64,000 bases of DNA. Source: a bacterium (GTDB lineage: Bacteria > Hydrothermota > Tepidihabitantia > SM23-42 > JAOAFX01). A program made the position numbers and the translations under genes. Positions 17,433 through 24,890 of this stretch are shown one piece after another (the first letter of the stretch is position 1; every line of letters starts with the position of its first letter). The stretch covers positions 25,721 to 89,720 of the forward strand of contig DASVHD010000030.1 of NCBI GenBank assembly GCA_036382775.1, written 5' to 3'. The notes under the pieces were generated by a model, which was not told where the DNA came from, made no database searches, and worked only from the letters and a program-made list of their open reading frames with translations.

Positions 17433-18653
17433 TTACATCTCCACGACCAGTTTCCGCGGGTACCGGGTCAGGTTCACCGGTTTACCGCGCTGGTCTATGT
17501 AAACGATGTCTTCGAGCCTTATGCCAAACCCCTTTTCCGGATAGTACAGACCGGGTTCCACCGTGAACACCTGTCCCGGCAGGATCATGTCGTGGTTCGT
17601 CTTCGCGAGCCCGAAGGTCGGGCTCTCATGGACGTTAAGCCCCACGCCGTGGCCCAGGGAATGGCAATAACCGGTCTCGGTCTTGGGCTTGGAAAGGAAT
17701 GTCGGATAGCCCTGCCTTTCGAATAACATGCAGACCGCCTGCTCGATCGACTTCGTCATGACGCCCGTTCTTATCCGGTCATAAGCGATATCCTGAGCTT
17801 CGCTGACGAGCTTATAGATGTCAAGGTATTTCCCGCTCGCGTGTCCGAAACACAACGTTCTGGTGAAATCAAAATAGTAGCCGCCGCCCAGTCCCTGGGG
17901 ATAAATATCGAAGACGATCGTCCGGCCGAGCTTGACTGGTTCGCTCAGGCAGCCGGAATTGTGCGGGACACCGGCATCGCGGCCCTGGGAAATGATCATG
18001 CCGCTGGTGTTCACCAGCCCGTTCCCGTACAGCTCTTCCCTCATCATGCGGTGCAGGTCGCCGATCAGAAGCTTCTTCCCTTTCTCTTTCATGATCGCAT
18101 CGCCGCTGACTTTCATCTTCCTGACGCCACCAATGACCGCATTGAAAGCCCGCCCTACTCCCAATCCAGCCTTTTTTATTTGACCGACTTCATCCGGATC
18201 TTTGGTTTCGCGGGCTGCGATCGCCAGGTTCTTTTCCGGTTCGCGCGCCACGGTGATCTTCGGGCAGTGGTGGGTCAATCTTTTCAGGAGATCAAACCCG
18301 GAGCCCAATTGATAATTGCCATAAAAAGCAACTTTACCTTTCACTTTCAATTGACCGAGCACGGTACTCGTGAAAACGGCATGTGCTTCCTTCCGGTCAC
18401 GGCATGCGTTATATATCTTTTGAATATCGAACTTGCTAGCGCTGATTAGCTTCAGTCCCGTCTTTGCCGCTTCTCCCCGCTCCATCGGGCCATGGACCAG
18501 ATACGGTTTTTCGCCGCGTTTTTTAATATAGGTACCGCTGACATTGACACCGTTCAGGAGATAGTACATCACTGGATCATTGACGGTCGAACCTTGAGCG
18601 ACGAGGGCATCGATCTTTCGCTCTTTCATCAACGCGTCGATATCTTTCTTCAT
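17433..18653 (-). CDS. M24 family metallopeptidase (Xaa-Pro peptidase-like)
   Basis: A creatinase/prolidase-fold peptidase of about 406 residues. The N-terminal creatinase-like domain is followed by the pita-bread catalytic domain. Metal ligands are visible in order: Asp in IVFDIYP, Asp in YFDFTRT, His in GHGVGLNVHE, Glu in FTVEPGLY and Glu in IRLEDIVY. The start ATG at 18653 (MKKDIDALM) has an AGGAGAG site; the upstream in-frame extension to 18752 has neither a good start context nor family-like sequence. It is the last gene of the murA operon, 28 bp after the amidotransferase gene. It probably trims peptides ending in Xaa-Pro. Confidence 0.88.
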   Translation of the reverse strand: MKKDIDALMKERKIDALVAQGSTVNDPVMYYLLNGVNVSGTYIKKRGEKPYLVHGPMERGEAAKTGLKLISASKFDIQKIYNACRDRKEAHAVFTSTVLGQLKVKGKVAFYGNYQLGSGFDLLKRLTHHCPKITVAREPEKNLAIAARETKDPDEVGQIKKAGLGVGRAFNAVIGGVRKMKVSGDAIMKEKGKKLLIGDLHRMMREELYGNGLVNTSGMIISQGRDAGVPHNSGCLSEPVKLGRTIVFDIYPQGLGGGYYFDFTRTLCFGHASGKYLDIYKLVSEAQDIAYDRIRTGVMTKSIEQAVCMLFERQGYPTFLSKPKTETGYCHSLGHGVGLNVHESPTFGLAKTNHDMILPGQVFTVEPGLYYPEKGFGIRLEDIVYIDQRGKPVNLTRYPRKLVVEM

Positions 18654-18681
18654 ATCTTTTTCTCTCCTTTCGCCTGATCGA

Positions 18682-19284
18682 TCATAGAAAATACACCGCG
18701 ATCTTGAAGAAGTTCTCAAGGATCTTCTGCCCGGCCGGGTGTTTGTCATCAAACCGCTCAGGATGGAACTGCACGCCGTAGATCATCTTCTCGTGGTGTT
18801 TGATCGCCTCCACCGGGCAATTGGGTGATTCCGCGAGTGGAATGAATTCACCCGGCACGTTGCTGACCATCTCCTGATGCGACTCATAGACCAAAAATTT
18901 ATCGTCGAGCCCGTCAAAAAGCTCGTCCTGGGCGCTTTTCTTAACCATATAGTAACCTTCGATCTTTTCGTTCAAAGTAACCACACCCTCGTAGAACGCC
19001 ATGGAAATAAGCTGGTGTCCGAAGCAGATGCCCAGGATCGGTTTTTCGCAGATCTTCAAAACCTCGACAAGGTTCGTATAAAGATCAAAATTACCGACCT
19101 CGGCGAGTTTGCGCTGTGACCCCGATAGGACGATCGCGTTGTAATATTTAAAATCCTCACCGATGCTTATGCTTGAATAATCCTTTACCTCGACCGTGTG
19201 AACCGTTATCCCGCATATTGTCTTGTATAATGCTTCCATCTGGGGTGAGTTAGGCATATAGTTGTCAATAATGAGTGTTCTCAT
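18682..19284 (-). CDS. Class I glutamine amidotransferase domain protein
   Basis: A stand-alone 200-residue glutaminase domain like that of GMP synthase. The catalytic Cys is in GICFGHQ (about residue 87), and His and Glu are in GVQFHPE near residue 170. The first residues MRTLIIDNYMPNS follow the family pattern. No synthase or transferase domain follows, and no partner gene for ammonia use is adjacent, so the acceptor is unknown. Its start overlaps the ispG end by 20 bp. It could hydrolyse a gamma-glutamyl compound rather than feed a biosynthetic partner. Confidence 0.82.
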   Translation of the reverse strand: MRTLIIDNYMPNSPQMEALYKTICGITVHTVEVKDYSSISIGEDFKYYNAIVLSGSQRKLAEVGNFDLYTNLVEVLKICEKPILGICFGHQLISMAFYEGVVTLNEKIEGYYMVKKSAQDELFDGLDDKFLVYESHQEMVSNVPGEFIPLAESPNCPVEAIKHHEKMIYGVQFHPERFDDKHPAGQKILENFFKIAVYFL

Positions 19285-20338
19285 GGATCACCTCCAATAG
19301 GCTTCTGATCAGATTACGTTCTTGAACTCTTTTAATCTCTTTGCCTTTTCTGAACACCGATCCGATCCCCTTGCCGCAGGCGATACCAAAATCCGCTTCG
19401 CGCGCTTCGCCCGGGCCGTTCACCACGCATCCCATGACCGCCACCTTGATCCGGGCGCGGCAATCAGCCAACGACCGGCTGACCGCTTCAGCGATCTTTA
19501 CGAGATCCACGTCGCATCGGCCGCAGGTCGGGCAGCTGATGATCAGGGGCCGGATCTGCCTGAGATCCAGGCTCATCAGTATTTCGTATGCTGCCGCCAC
19601 CTCGTAAATCGGGTTGGCGGTGAGTGAAACCCTCAATGTATCGCCGATACCCTGGTCGAGAAGGATACCCAGCCCGACACCGCTACGGATCCCGCCTTCA
19701 AAGGGCAGGCCGGCCTCTGTAATACCGATATGCAGAGGGAAAATACAGCGCTTATCGATGATCTGGTAGACATGGACCGTATCCAGCACGCTTGCCGCTT
19801 TTGCGGAAATAACGATCCGATCGAACTTGTTCCTGGCAAAGATCTCCAGGCTCGCGTTCAGGGTGTCGATCATCGCTCGCGGGGTCGGGTGCCGGTGCCG
19901 GGCCAGTACCTTTACGGGCAATGATCCGGCGTTGATCCCGATCCTGATAGCCACGCCGAGGTCGCGCGCTTTTTTTATCACTTCCTCAAGCTTCCATGTC
20001 TCGCCGATGTTCCCCGGGTTAATACGGACCTTATCGACCCCGGCATCGAGCGCGGCCAGCGCCAGCCGGTAATCGAAATGGACATCCGCCACCACCGGGA
20101 TCCCGACCGCTTTCTTTATCTGCCGCAAAGCCCCGGCATCGTCGGCATTCACCACCGCGCACCGCGCGATCTCGCACCCCGCAGCAGCAAGACGCTTTAT
20201 CTGCGCGATCGTGCGTCTGGTATCCCTGGTCTTGGTCCTGGTCATCGACTGGACCGCGACCGGGTAATTGCCGCCGATCTTCACGCTGCCGATACTTACG
20301 ACCTTTTTTTGCTTACTGCGCTTGAACTTTGTTTTCAT
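19265..20338 (-). CDS. ispG: 4-hydroxy-3-methylbut-2-enyl diphosphate synthase (flavodoxin-type)
   Basis: The penultimate enzyme of the DXP isoprenoid pathway, reducing MEcPP to HMBPP with a [4Fe-4S] cluster. At 357 residues it is the compact bacterial form without the plant-type insert. Diagnostic regions are the N-terminal IGGNYPVAVQSMTRTKTRDT barrel start, SCPTCGRCDVDL with two cluster Cys, and CVVNGPGEAREADFGIACGKG with the third Cys and the cluster Glu. The start overlaps the murA stop (ATGA), so it is co-translated with murA. It implies DXP-route isoprenoids for the undecaprenyl carrier used with the MurA product. Confidence 0.95.
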   Translation of the reverse strand: MKTKFKRSKQKKVVSIGSVKIGGNYPVAVQSMTRTKTRDTRRTIAQIKRLAAAGCEIARCAVVNADDAGALRQIKKAVGIPVVADVHFDYRLALAALDAGVDKVRINPGNIGETWKLEEVIKKARDLGVAIRIGINAGSLPVKVLARHRHPTPRAMIDTLNASLEIFARNKFDRIVISAKAASVLDTVHVYQIIDKRCIFPLHIGITEAGLPFEGGIRSGVGLGILLDQGIGDTLRVSLTANPIYEVAAAYEILMSLDLRQIRPLIISCPTCGRCDVDLVKIAEAVSRSLADCRARIKVAVMGCVVNGPGEAREADFGIACGKGIGSVFRKGKEIKRVQERNLIRSLLEVIHENTHY

Positions 20339-21597
20339 TCTTTTATTCGCCGGATGCGCGCGCCGAGAAAACGCAATTTCTTTTCGAACCTATCGTAGCC
20401 GCGGTCCAGGTGATATATCCGGCGCACTACGGTCTTGCCCCGTGCGGCCAGGCCGGCCAGAACCAGGCATGCCGAGGCGCGCAGATCAGATGCCATTACC
20501 GATGCCCCGGACAATCTCTTGACACCCCGGATCACAGCGGTGTCTCCATCGATCTTGATATCGGCGCCCATGCGTGACAATTCCATGGCCTGCATAAAGC
20601 GATTCTCAAAAATAGTCTCCTTTACCGTGCTCGTGCCGGAAGCGACGGACAGCAGCGCCATGAACTGCGCCTGCATATCGGTCGGGAATCCGGGGAAAGG
20701 AGCGACATACACCGCCGTCGATAATAAATTCTGTGCGCCCCGCACTTCAACGCGATCAGGTTCCCTGACAATGACCGCTCCGATCTCCTCGAGCTTGTCA
20801 AGGACGGCGATCATATCCTGGGGCAAGACCCCGGCGATCACCACGTCGCCTTTCGTGATCGCGGCCGCCACCGCAAAGGTACCGGCCTCGATTCGGTCGG
20901 GGATAATGCGGTAGGTCGCGCCCCCCAGGCTGCGCGGTCCATTGATCACGATGACCGACGAACCCGCACCCTGGATATCAGCGCCCAGGATGGATAGGAA
21001 ATTGGCCACGTCAACGACCTCGGGCTCGCACGCGGCAGAAATTATCCGGGTCCGGCCGCTGGCCTGGACCGCCGCGAGCATGGTATTTATCGTTGCGCCC
21101 ACCGATGTTCCCTTAGCGCCCAGCAGGTTTATGTCATCGCCCGCGATATGTCCGGCCCGCGCATTGACATAGCCTTCGTCGATGTTGATCTCAACGCCCA
21201 GCGCTTTGAGACCTTTGATATGCAGGTCGATTGGCCGCGGTCCGATCGCGCAGCCGCCAGGCAGGGAGACCCGCGCAGCTTTTTCCCGGCCGACCAGCGA
21301 TCCCAGAACATAGTAGGAAGCGCGCATTTTCCGCACGATATCATAGGGCGCTTCGATATTCTTGATCCGGGGCGTGTGGATGGTCAGGGTGTTTTTTTCG
21401 AACGAAACCTTTGCGCCGTGATGCTTGATAAGCTTAACCATAGTGTGGACGTCGACCACATCGGGGATATTTTCAAGGATGACCGGCGTGTCGGTCAACA
21501 GCGCCGCCGCGATGATCGGCAGGGCTGAATTCTTGGCGCCGGAGATCGTTACTTCACCTTTAAGCTTTTTCCCGCCCTCTATGACAAACCGGTCCAT
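20335..21597 (-). CDS. murA: UDP-N-acetylglucosamine 1-carboxyvinyltransferase
   Basis: Catalyses the first committed step of peptidoglycan synthesis, transferring enolpyruvate from PEP to UDP-GlcNAc. The start MDRFVIEGGKKLKGEV and SGAKNSALP are family hallmarks. The fosfomycin-target Cys is present in LPGGCAIGPRPID at about residue 116. The ATG at 21597 lies only 6 nt after a perfect TATAAT box, with no Shine-Dalgarno, so the mRNA is probably leaderless. The longer frame to 21624 would start inside the promoter and is rejected. First gene of a four-gene operon with ispG, an amidotransferase and an M24 peptidase. Confidence 0.95.
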   Translation of the reverse strand: MDRFVIEGGKKLKGEVTISGAKNSALPIIAAALLTDTPVILENIPDVVDVHTMVKLIKHHGAKVSFEKNTLTIHTPRIKNIEAPYDIVRKMRASYYVLGSLVGREKAARVSLPGGCAIGPRPIDLHIKGLKALGVEINIDEGYVNARAGHIAGDDINLLGAKGTSVGATINTMLAAVQASGRTRIISAACEPEVVDVANFLSILGADIQGAGSSVIVINGPRSLGGATYRIIPDRIEAGTFAVAAAITKGDVVIAGVLPQDMIAVLDKLEEIGAVIVREPDRVEVRGAQNLLSTAVYVAPFPGFPTDMQAQFMALLSVASGTSTVKETIFENRFMQAMELSRMGADIKIDGDTAVIRGVKRLSGASVMASDLRASACLVLAGLAARGKTVVRRIYHLDRGYDRFEKKLRFLGARIRRIKE

Positions 21598-21603
21598 AAC
21601 GTG

Positions 21604-21631
21604 ATTATAATTACCAATATACAAATGTCAA
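21604..21631 (-). promoter_or_regulatory. murA operon promoter (leaderless type)
   Basis: TTGACA (21631-21626), 16 nt, TATAAT (21609-21604) on the minus strand. Only 6 nt separate the -10 box from the murA ATG, so transcription should begin at or next to the start codon. Confidence 0.85.
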
Positions 21632-21659
21632 GTTGACATAAAACACAATAACAGCGATA

Positions 21660-21688
21660 TTGACAACGTACAAGGCAGTATGTAGTAT
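21660..21688 (+). promoter_or_regulatory. Possible promoter for tRNA-Cys
   Basis: TTGACA at 21660-21665 and TAGTAT at 21683-21688, spacer 17 nt. This would start transcription about 60 nt before the tRNA. The intervening DNA is low complexity (AGTAAGTAG-like units to about 21730). Confidence 0.4.
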
Positions 21689-21753
21689 ATACGGCAGAAG
21701 ACAGTAAGTAGTAAGTAGTCGGTAGTAAAAAATAAAAAAAAGCAAAAAACACG

Positions 21754-21825
21754 GGCGGCATAGCCAAGCAGCAAGGCGGCGGTCTGCAAAACCGCTATTC
21801 GCCGGTGCGAATCCGGCTGCCGCCT
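21754..21825 (+). tRNA. tRNA-Cys (GCA)
   Basis: A 72-nt cloverleaf. The acceptor stem GGCGGCA pairs with TGCCGCC and is followed by T73, the Cys discriminator. The anticodon stem GCGGT/ACCGC holds the loop CTGCAAA with anticodon GCA. The T stem is GCCGG/CCGGC. CCA is not encoded. The 3' end lies 2 bp from the inverted-repeat element at 21828. Confidence 0.95.
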
Positions 21826-21827
21826 TT

Positions 21828-21942
21828 ATCCCGTTAGAGAAAACCGCCGATTATAATCGGCGGTTTTTTACGGATATAGCAGACAGCGGTTCAACACCAC
21901 TGTCGTGCATTCCCGTTGGAGGTTGACCTTCTCTAACAGGAT
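21828..21942. mobile_element. MITE-like inverted-repeat element or structured RNA
   Basis: A 115-bp segment bounded by 14-bp terminal inverted repeats: ATCCCGTTAGAGAA at 21828-21841 and TTCTCTAACAGGAT at 21929-21942. There is one mismatch, which becomes a G-U pair in minus-strand RNA. Inside are the hairpin at 21840-21869 and a second stem GACAG...CTGTC near 21881-21904. It exactly fills the gap between tRNA-Cys and the stop codon of the protease-like gene. It could be a small non-autonomous transposon or a shared 3' structure. Confidence 0.5.
21840..21869 (+). terminator. Rho-independent terminator after tRNA-Cys
   Basis: AAAACCGCCGAT pairs with ATCGGCGGTTTT around a short loop, followed by T residues on the plus strand. 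The A-rich left side could let it act in both directions, also ending the minus-strand protease-like gene. Confidence 0.75.
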
Positions 21943-22689
21943 TTATTTAATTTTTTTTACCACACTCTGGATCTCTTCCGCCGGCACAATAACAGGCATC
22001 ATGCCGCCGAATTCCGCGAACATATCCGCACTCACACTCTCTGACTTGGCGACCCGGACCAGGAGAATGCCCACCACCTTGCCGTCAAGAGTGAACGCCG
22101 GCGTGCCGAGCCCGCTGAAAACGTTAATAATATCGGAAACATAGAGGATCCTGGGTTTCTTTATGATCGCATGGATCCGGCTCAGCGCGGCGAGGGGAAC
22201 ATATCCGGCCGTTTCGCCCAGGCGCGATATGATCAAGATCTCATCCAGGATCTCCGGCGTGCTGCTGTTGGACAACCTGACCGCCGGAAAGGGGCCACCT
22301 TTCTTATCGACCGGGCGAATGAACAAGAGATCCAGATCAATGTCCCGCAACAGGATCTCGGCTGCGATCTCGGAACCGTCAGCCATCATTATCTTGATAT
22401 CTTTTATTTTCCGGTCCGCGCCGGCATCCCACATGCCAGCGCTGCCGGGATCAGCCCTGGCAAGGGACAGCACTACGATCCCGGATGAATCAACGATGGT
22501 GCCGAACGCCTCGGCCTTGCTTTCGTATTCGTACTGTTCGCTCACTATTTTGACCGTCACCACTGATACCTGCCACTGCTCCACAATGGCGCGGGCCAGG
22601 CTGTCCGTATCACCGCACCAGGCAGCAGCCATGGTAAAAAGGATCACGATCAACGGGCGGATCGCTGCCATTTTGCGCTCACCTGTCAT
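21943..22689 (-). CDS. Trypsin-fold protein lacking the serine-protease triad
   Basis: A 248-residue exported protein (signal peptide PLIVILFTMAAAWC, possibly a lipoprotein Cys). It follows the HtrA protease gene by 48 bp and matches its layout at low identity. GTIVDSSGIVVLS stands where proteases have GSGVIV...GHVITNHHV, but the catalytic His is absent. DIDLDLLFIRP stands at the catalytic Asp strand. FSGLGTPAFTLDGKVVGIL replaces the GNSGGPL serine loop. It is therefore probably a pseudo-protease, perhaps a substrate adaptor or regulator of the upstream HtrA. The ATG at 22689 has GGGGAGG upstream; the frame open to 22731 has no better start. Confidence 0.7.
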   Translation of the reverse strand: MTGERKMAAIRPLIVILFTMAAAWCGDTDSLARAIVEQWQVSVVTVKIVSEQYEYESKAEAFGTIVDSSGIVVLSLARADPGSAGMWDAGADRKIKDIKIMMADGSEIAAEILLRDIDLDLLFIRPVDKKGGPFPAVRLSNSSTPEILDEILIISRLGETAGYVPLAALSRIHAIIKKPRILYVSDIINVFSGLGTPAFTLDGKVVGILLVRVAKSESVSADMFAEFGGMMPVIVPAEEIQSVVKKIK

Positions 22690-22737
22690 TTTTCCTCCCC
22701 GATCTTCAAATACCATCTCCACCGTCAACATTAACGA

Positions 22738-24789
22738 TCATTTCTCTTCCCAGCTCGGTTCCAGTTCCACGAACAGACGGTGGATCCCCCTGATCACGTT
22801 GAACGCAACACTCTTTGGCTGCGCCCTTGCGATCGTGTTCATGGTCTTTTCAAAATCACCGACATCGGCCACTGGCTGCTGGTCGATCCCCGTGATAAGA
22901 TCCCCGGTCATGAGGCTGGAAAGCGCTGCCCAGCTGCCGGAGCTGATATCATCGATCAGTACTCCGGGTTGATCTTCATCCAATTTTTGCGCGATGCGGT
23001 CCTCAAATGCAATGTCCCTGACCGTCAGTTCAAAATTATCATCGCGGTATTTTTTCATTTCACGCGGCAGCCGGGGCGTTGGTTCAAGCCGGCAGGTGAT
23101 CGTTCGCTCGTCACCGCCATGCAGAACCGTCAGCTTGACGACCGCGCCGATATCGTACCGGCGCAGCATCGTTGCCAGCACTTCGACATCGCTGGGTTCC
23201 GATGCCTCCACGGTCTTGCCGTCGATCGCGATGATGATATCGCCGGTCACGAGACCGGCCTTATCGGCCGCGTGGTTGGAATAGACCTGGGTGATCCGGA
23301 CACCCTGGTACGGCGCCAGGTCCAGCGCCCTCGCCAATTCTTTGGTAAATACCTGCGAAGCCACTGCGAGCCAGGGTTTTTGCAGCTCCTGTCCCTGCTC
23401 GGGCGAGCTTGATACGCCGATCTTGACCGCGGCCAGGCATTGTTCAGTGCCCCGTTCGAAAAGGACCACGACCGTAACCGGCTCTTCCTTTTTCTGAACG
23501 ATATCGTCCGTGACCGCTTTGAAGTCCTTGATATCGTTCACCGGTCTTTGGTTGACGGCCAATATGATATCGCCGTACGTGATCGTCGGTTTTGCTTCTC
23601 CGCAGGGGCCGCCAGGACGCACCGACGTCACGAGCACGCCTTTTTTGTCCGCGCGTTTCATTTCCGTGGCCGCGAGCGTGGAAATATCGCGGGCCATGAT
23701 CCCCCATTGTTTCAGCTCGACTGAGCGCGGGTCAAAATATTCGCGTTCGCGCGGCACGGCGGTCAGCGTAATCGTTTTGTTTTTCCGCAAAACGGCACAG
23801 TTGACCGGCTTGCCGACCGGACAGTCCATCATTAACTGGTTGAACAACGGCAATTCTTCAGCGAACTGCACGTTCACTTTTTGCCCGTCCACGGCGGTCA
23901 GGATATCGCCCGGCATGAAACCGGCCTGAGCCGCAGGCGAACCTTTGATCGTACCGCTGACCAGAACACCCTCTTGACGACCGCCGTATTTGAACAACGG
24001 CTGGACTTCAAGACCGAACCAGCTCCGGGTGATCTTCCCCGTGCGGATCAGTTCGTCGGCGATCTTTTTCGCCAGGTTTCCGGGGATGGCGCCGCTGATC
24101 CCCAGGTTGATCTCGTTGATCCCGATCACCGCGCCCTGCATATTGACCAATGGACCGCCGGAATTGCCCGGGAAGATCGCCGCGTCATGACCGATCCAGC
24201 GGACAATGGAACCGACGTCCTCGCCTTCAAGCGTAATACTGGCGTAAGGTTTAAGAAATTCGGGTATGATCAATTCGGTGTTGCTCACGATCCCCATGGT
24301 CACCGATTGTGAGAACGCGAGTGGGCTGCCCATGGCAAGCACCGGGTCGCCGACCGCCAGTTTGTCGGAATCGCCGAACCGGGCGCTGGCAAAAACGGAA
24401 CGTTTCTGATCTTTGAGCTTGATCACCGAGATATCGGACAAGGGATCGCTGCCGACAAGCTCGGCATCGATTTCTGTCTTGTCGGACAGCGTGCAAACGA
24501 ACCGCGTGCCCCGTCCGGCCACGTGGTGGTTCGTGATCACGTGCCCCTCGGTCGTCACGATCACGCCGCTGCCGACCGCTTCGCGTTTGACTTCGCGGCC
24601 GGACTCATCCTCAACGCTGATCACGTGGATCCTGACCAATGCCGGGCGCACCTGTTCGATCGCGGTCATAATGGACTGCTGGACCGAATCGGACAGCACC
24701 TCGGCCGCCAAGGGCAGGCAGACGCAGATAAATAATGCTGCCGTGACCAATAGATATTTGTTTATTGAATTCGCCTGGGAAGTTGTCAT
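22738..24789 (-). CDS. HtrA/DegP-type serine protease with four PDZ domains
   Basis: A 683-residue periplasmic protease. After a signal peptide (YLLVTAALFICVCLPLAAE) comes the trypsin-like domain with His89 (VITNHHV), Asp119 (LSDISVIKL) and Ser210 (FPGNSGGPL), so the triad is complete. Four PDZ-like units follow, at about 235-335, 345-445, 455-565 and 580-680. Ordinary HtrA/DegP has one or two, so the peptide-binding half is doubled. No cleavable linker or second protease domain is visible. The start ATG lies 12 nt after a consensus -10 box without a Shine-Dalgarno, so the leader is very short. It probably handles misfolded or exported proteins, fitting the many secreted products encoded nearby. 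Confidence 0.9.
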   Translation of the reverse strand: MTTSQANSINKYLLVTAALFICVCLPLAAEVLSDSVQQSIMTAIEQVRPALVRIHVISVEDESGREVKREAVGSGVIVTTEGHVITNHHVAGRGTRFVCTLSDKTEIDAELVGSDPLSDISVIKLKDQKRSVFASARFGDSDKLAVGDPVLAMGSPLAFSQSVTMGIVSNTELIIPEFLKPYASITLEGEDVGSIVRWIGHDAAIFPGNSGGPLVNMQGAVIGINEINLGISGAIPGNLAKKIADELIRTGKITRSWFGLEVQPLFKYGGRQEGVLVSGTIKGSPAAQAGFMPGDILTAVDGQKVNVQFAEELPLFNQLMMDCPVGKPVNCAVLRKNKTITLTAVPREREYFDPRSVELKQWGIMARDISTLAATEMKRADKKGVLVTSVRPGGPCGEAKPTITYGDIILAVNQRPVNDIKDFKAVTDDIVQKKEEPVTVVVLFERGTEQCLAAVKIGVSSSPEQGQELQKPWLAVASQVFTKELARALDLAPYQGVRITQVYSNHAADKAGLVTGDIIIAIDGKTVEASEPSDVEVLATMLRRYDIGAVVKLTVLHGGDERTITCRLEPTPRLPREMKKYRDDNFELTVRDIAFEDRIAQKLDEDQPGVLIDDISSGSWAALSSLMTGDLITGIDQQPVADVGDFEKTMNTIARAQPKSVAFNVIRGIHRLFVELEPSWEEK

Positions 24790-24801
24790 ATGATTGATTT
24801 G

Positions 24802-24829
24802 ATTATAGTAAAATCCCGTTACTTGTCAA
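24802..24829 (-). promoter_or_regulatory. Promoter of the HtrA operon
   Basis: TTGACA (24829-24824), 16 nt, TATAAT (24807-24802) on the minus strand. The -10 box lies 12 nt from the ATG, leaving a leader of only about 5 nt. Confidence 0.85.
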
Positions 24830-24890
24830 CGTGATGCCTGCTATTATGTATCTAATAAACCTTTTCTGCTAATGTAAAAAAGTATCTTTT

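Noticed and set aside
17433..18752. Longer M24 peptidase starting at 18752.
   Set aside because: The extra 33 residues overlap the amidotransferase gene, are not family-like and lack a start signal; ATG 18653 has AGGAGAG.
21597..21624. An earlier murA start at 21624.
   Set aside because: It would lie inside the promoter; the -10 box spans 21604-21609.
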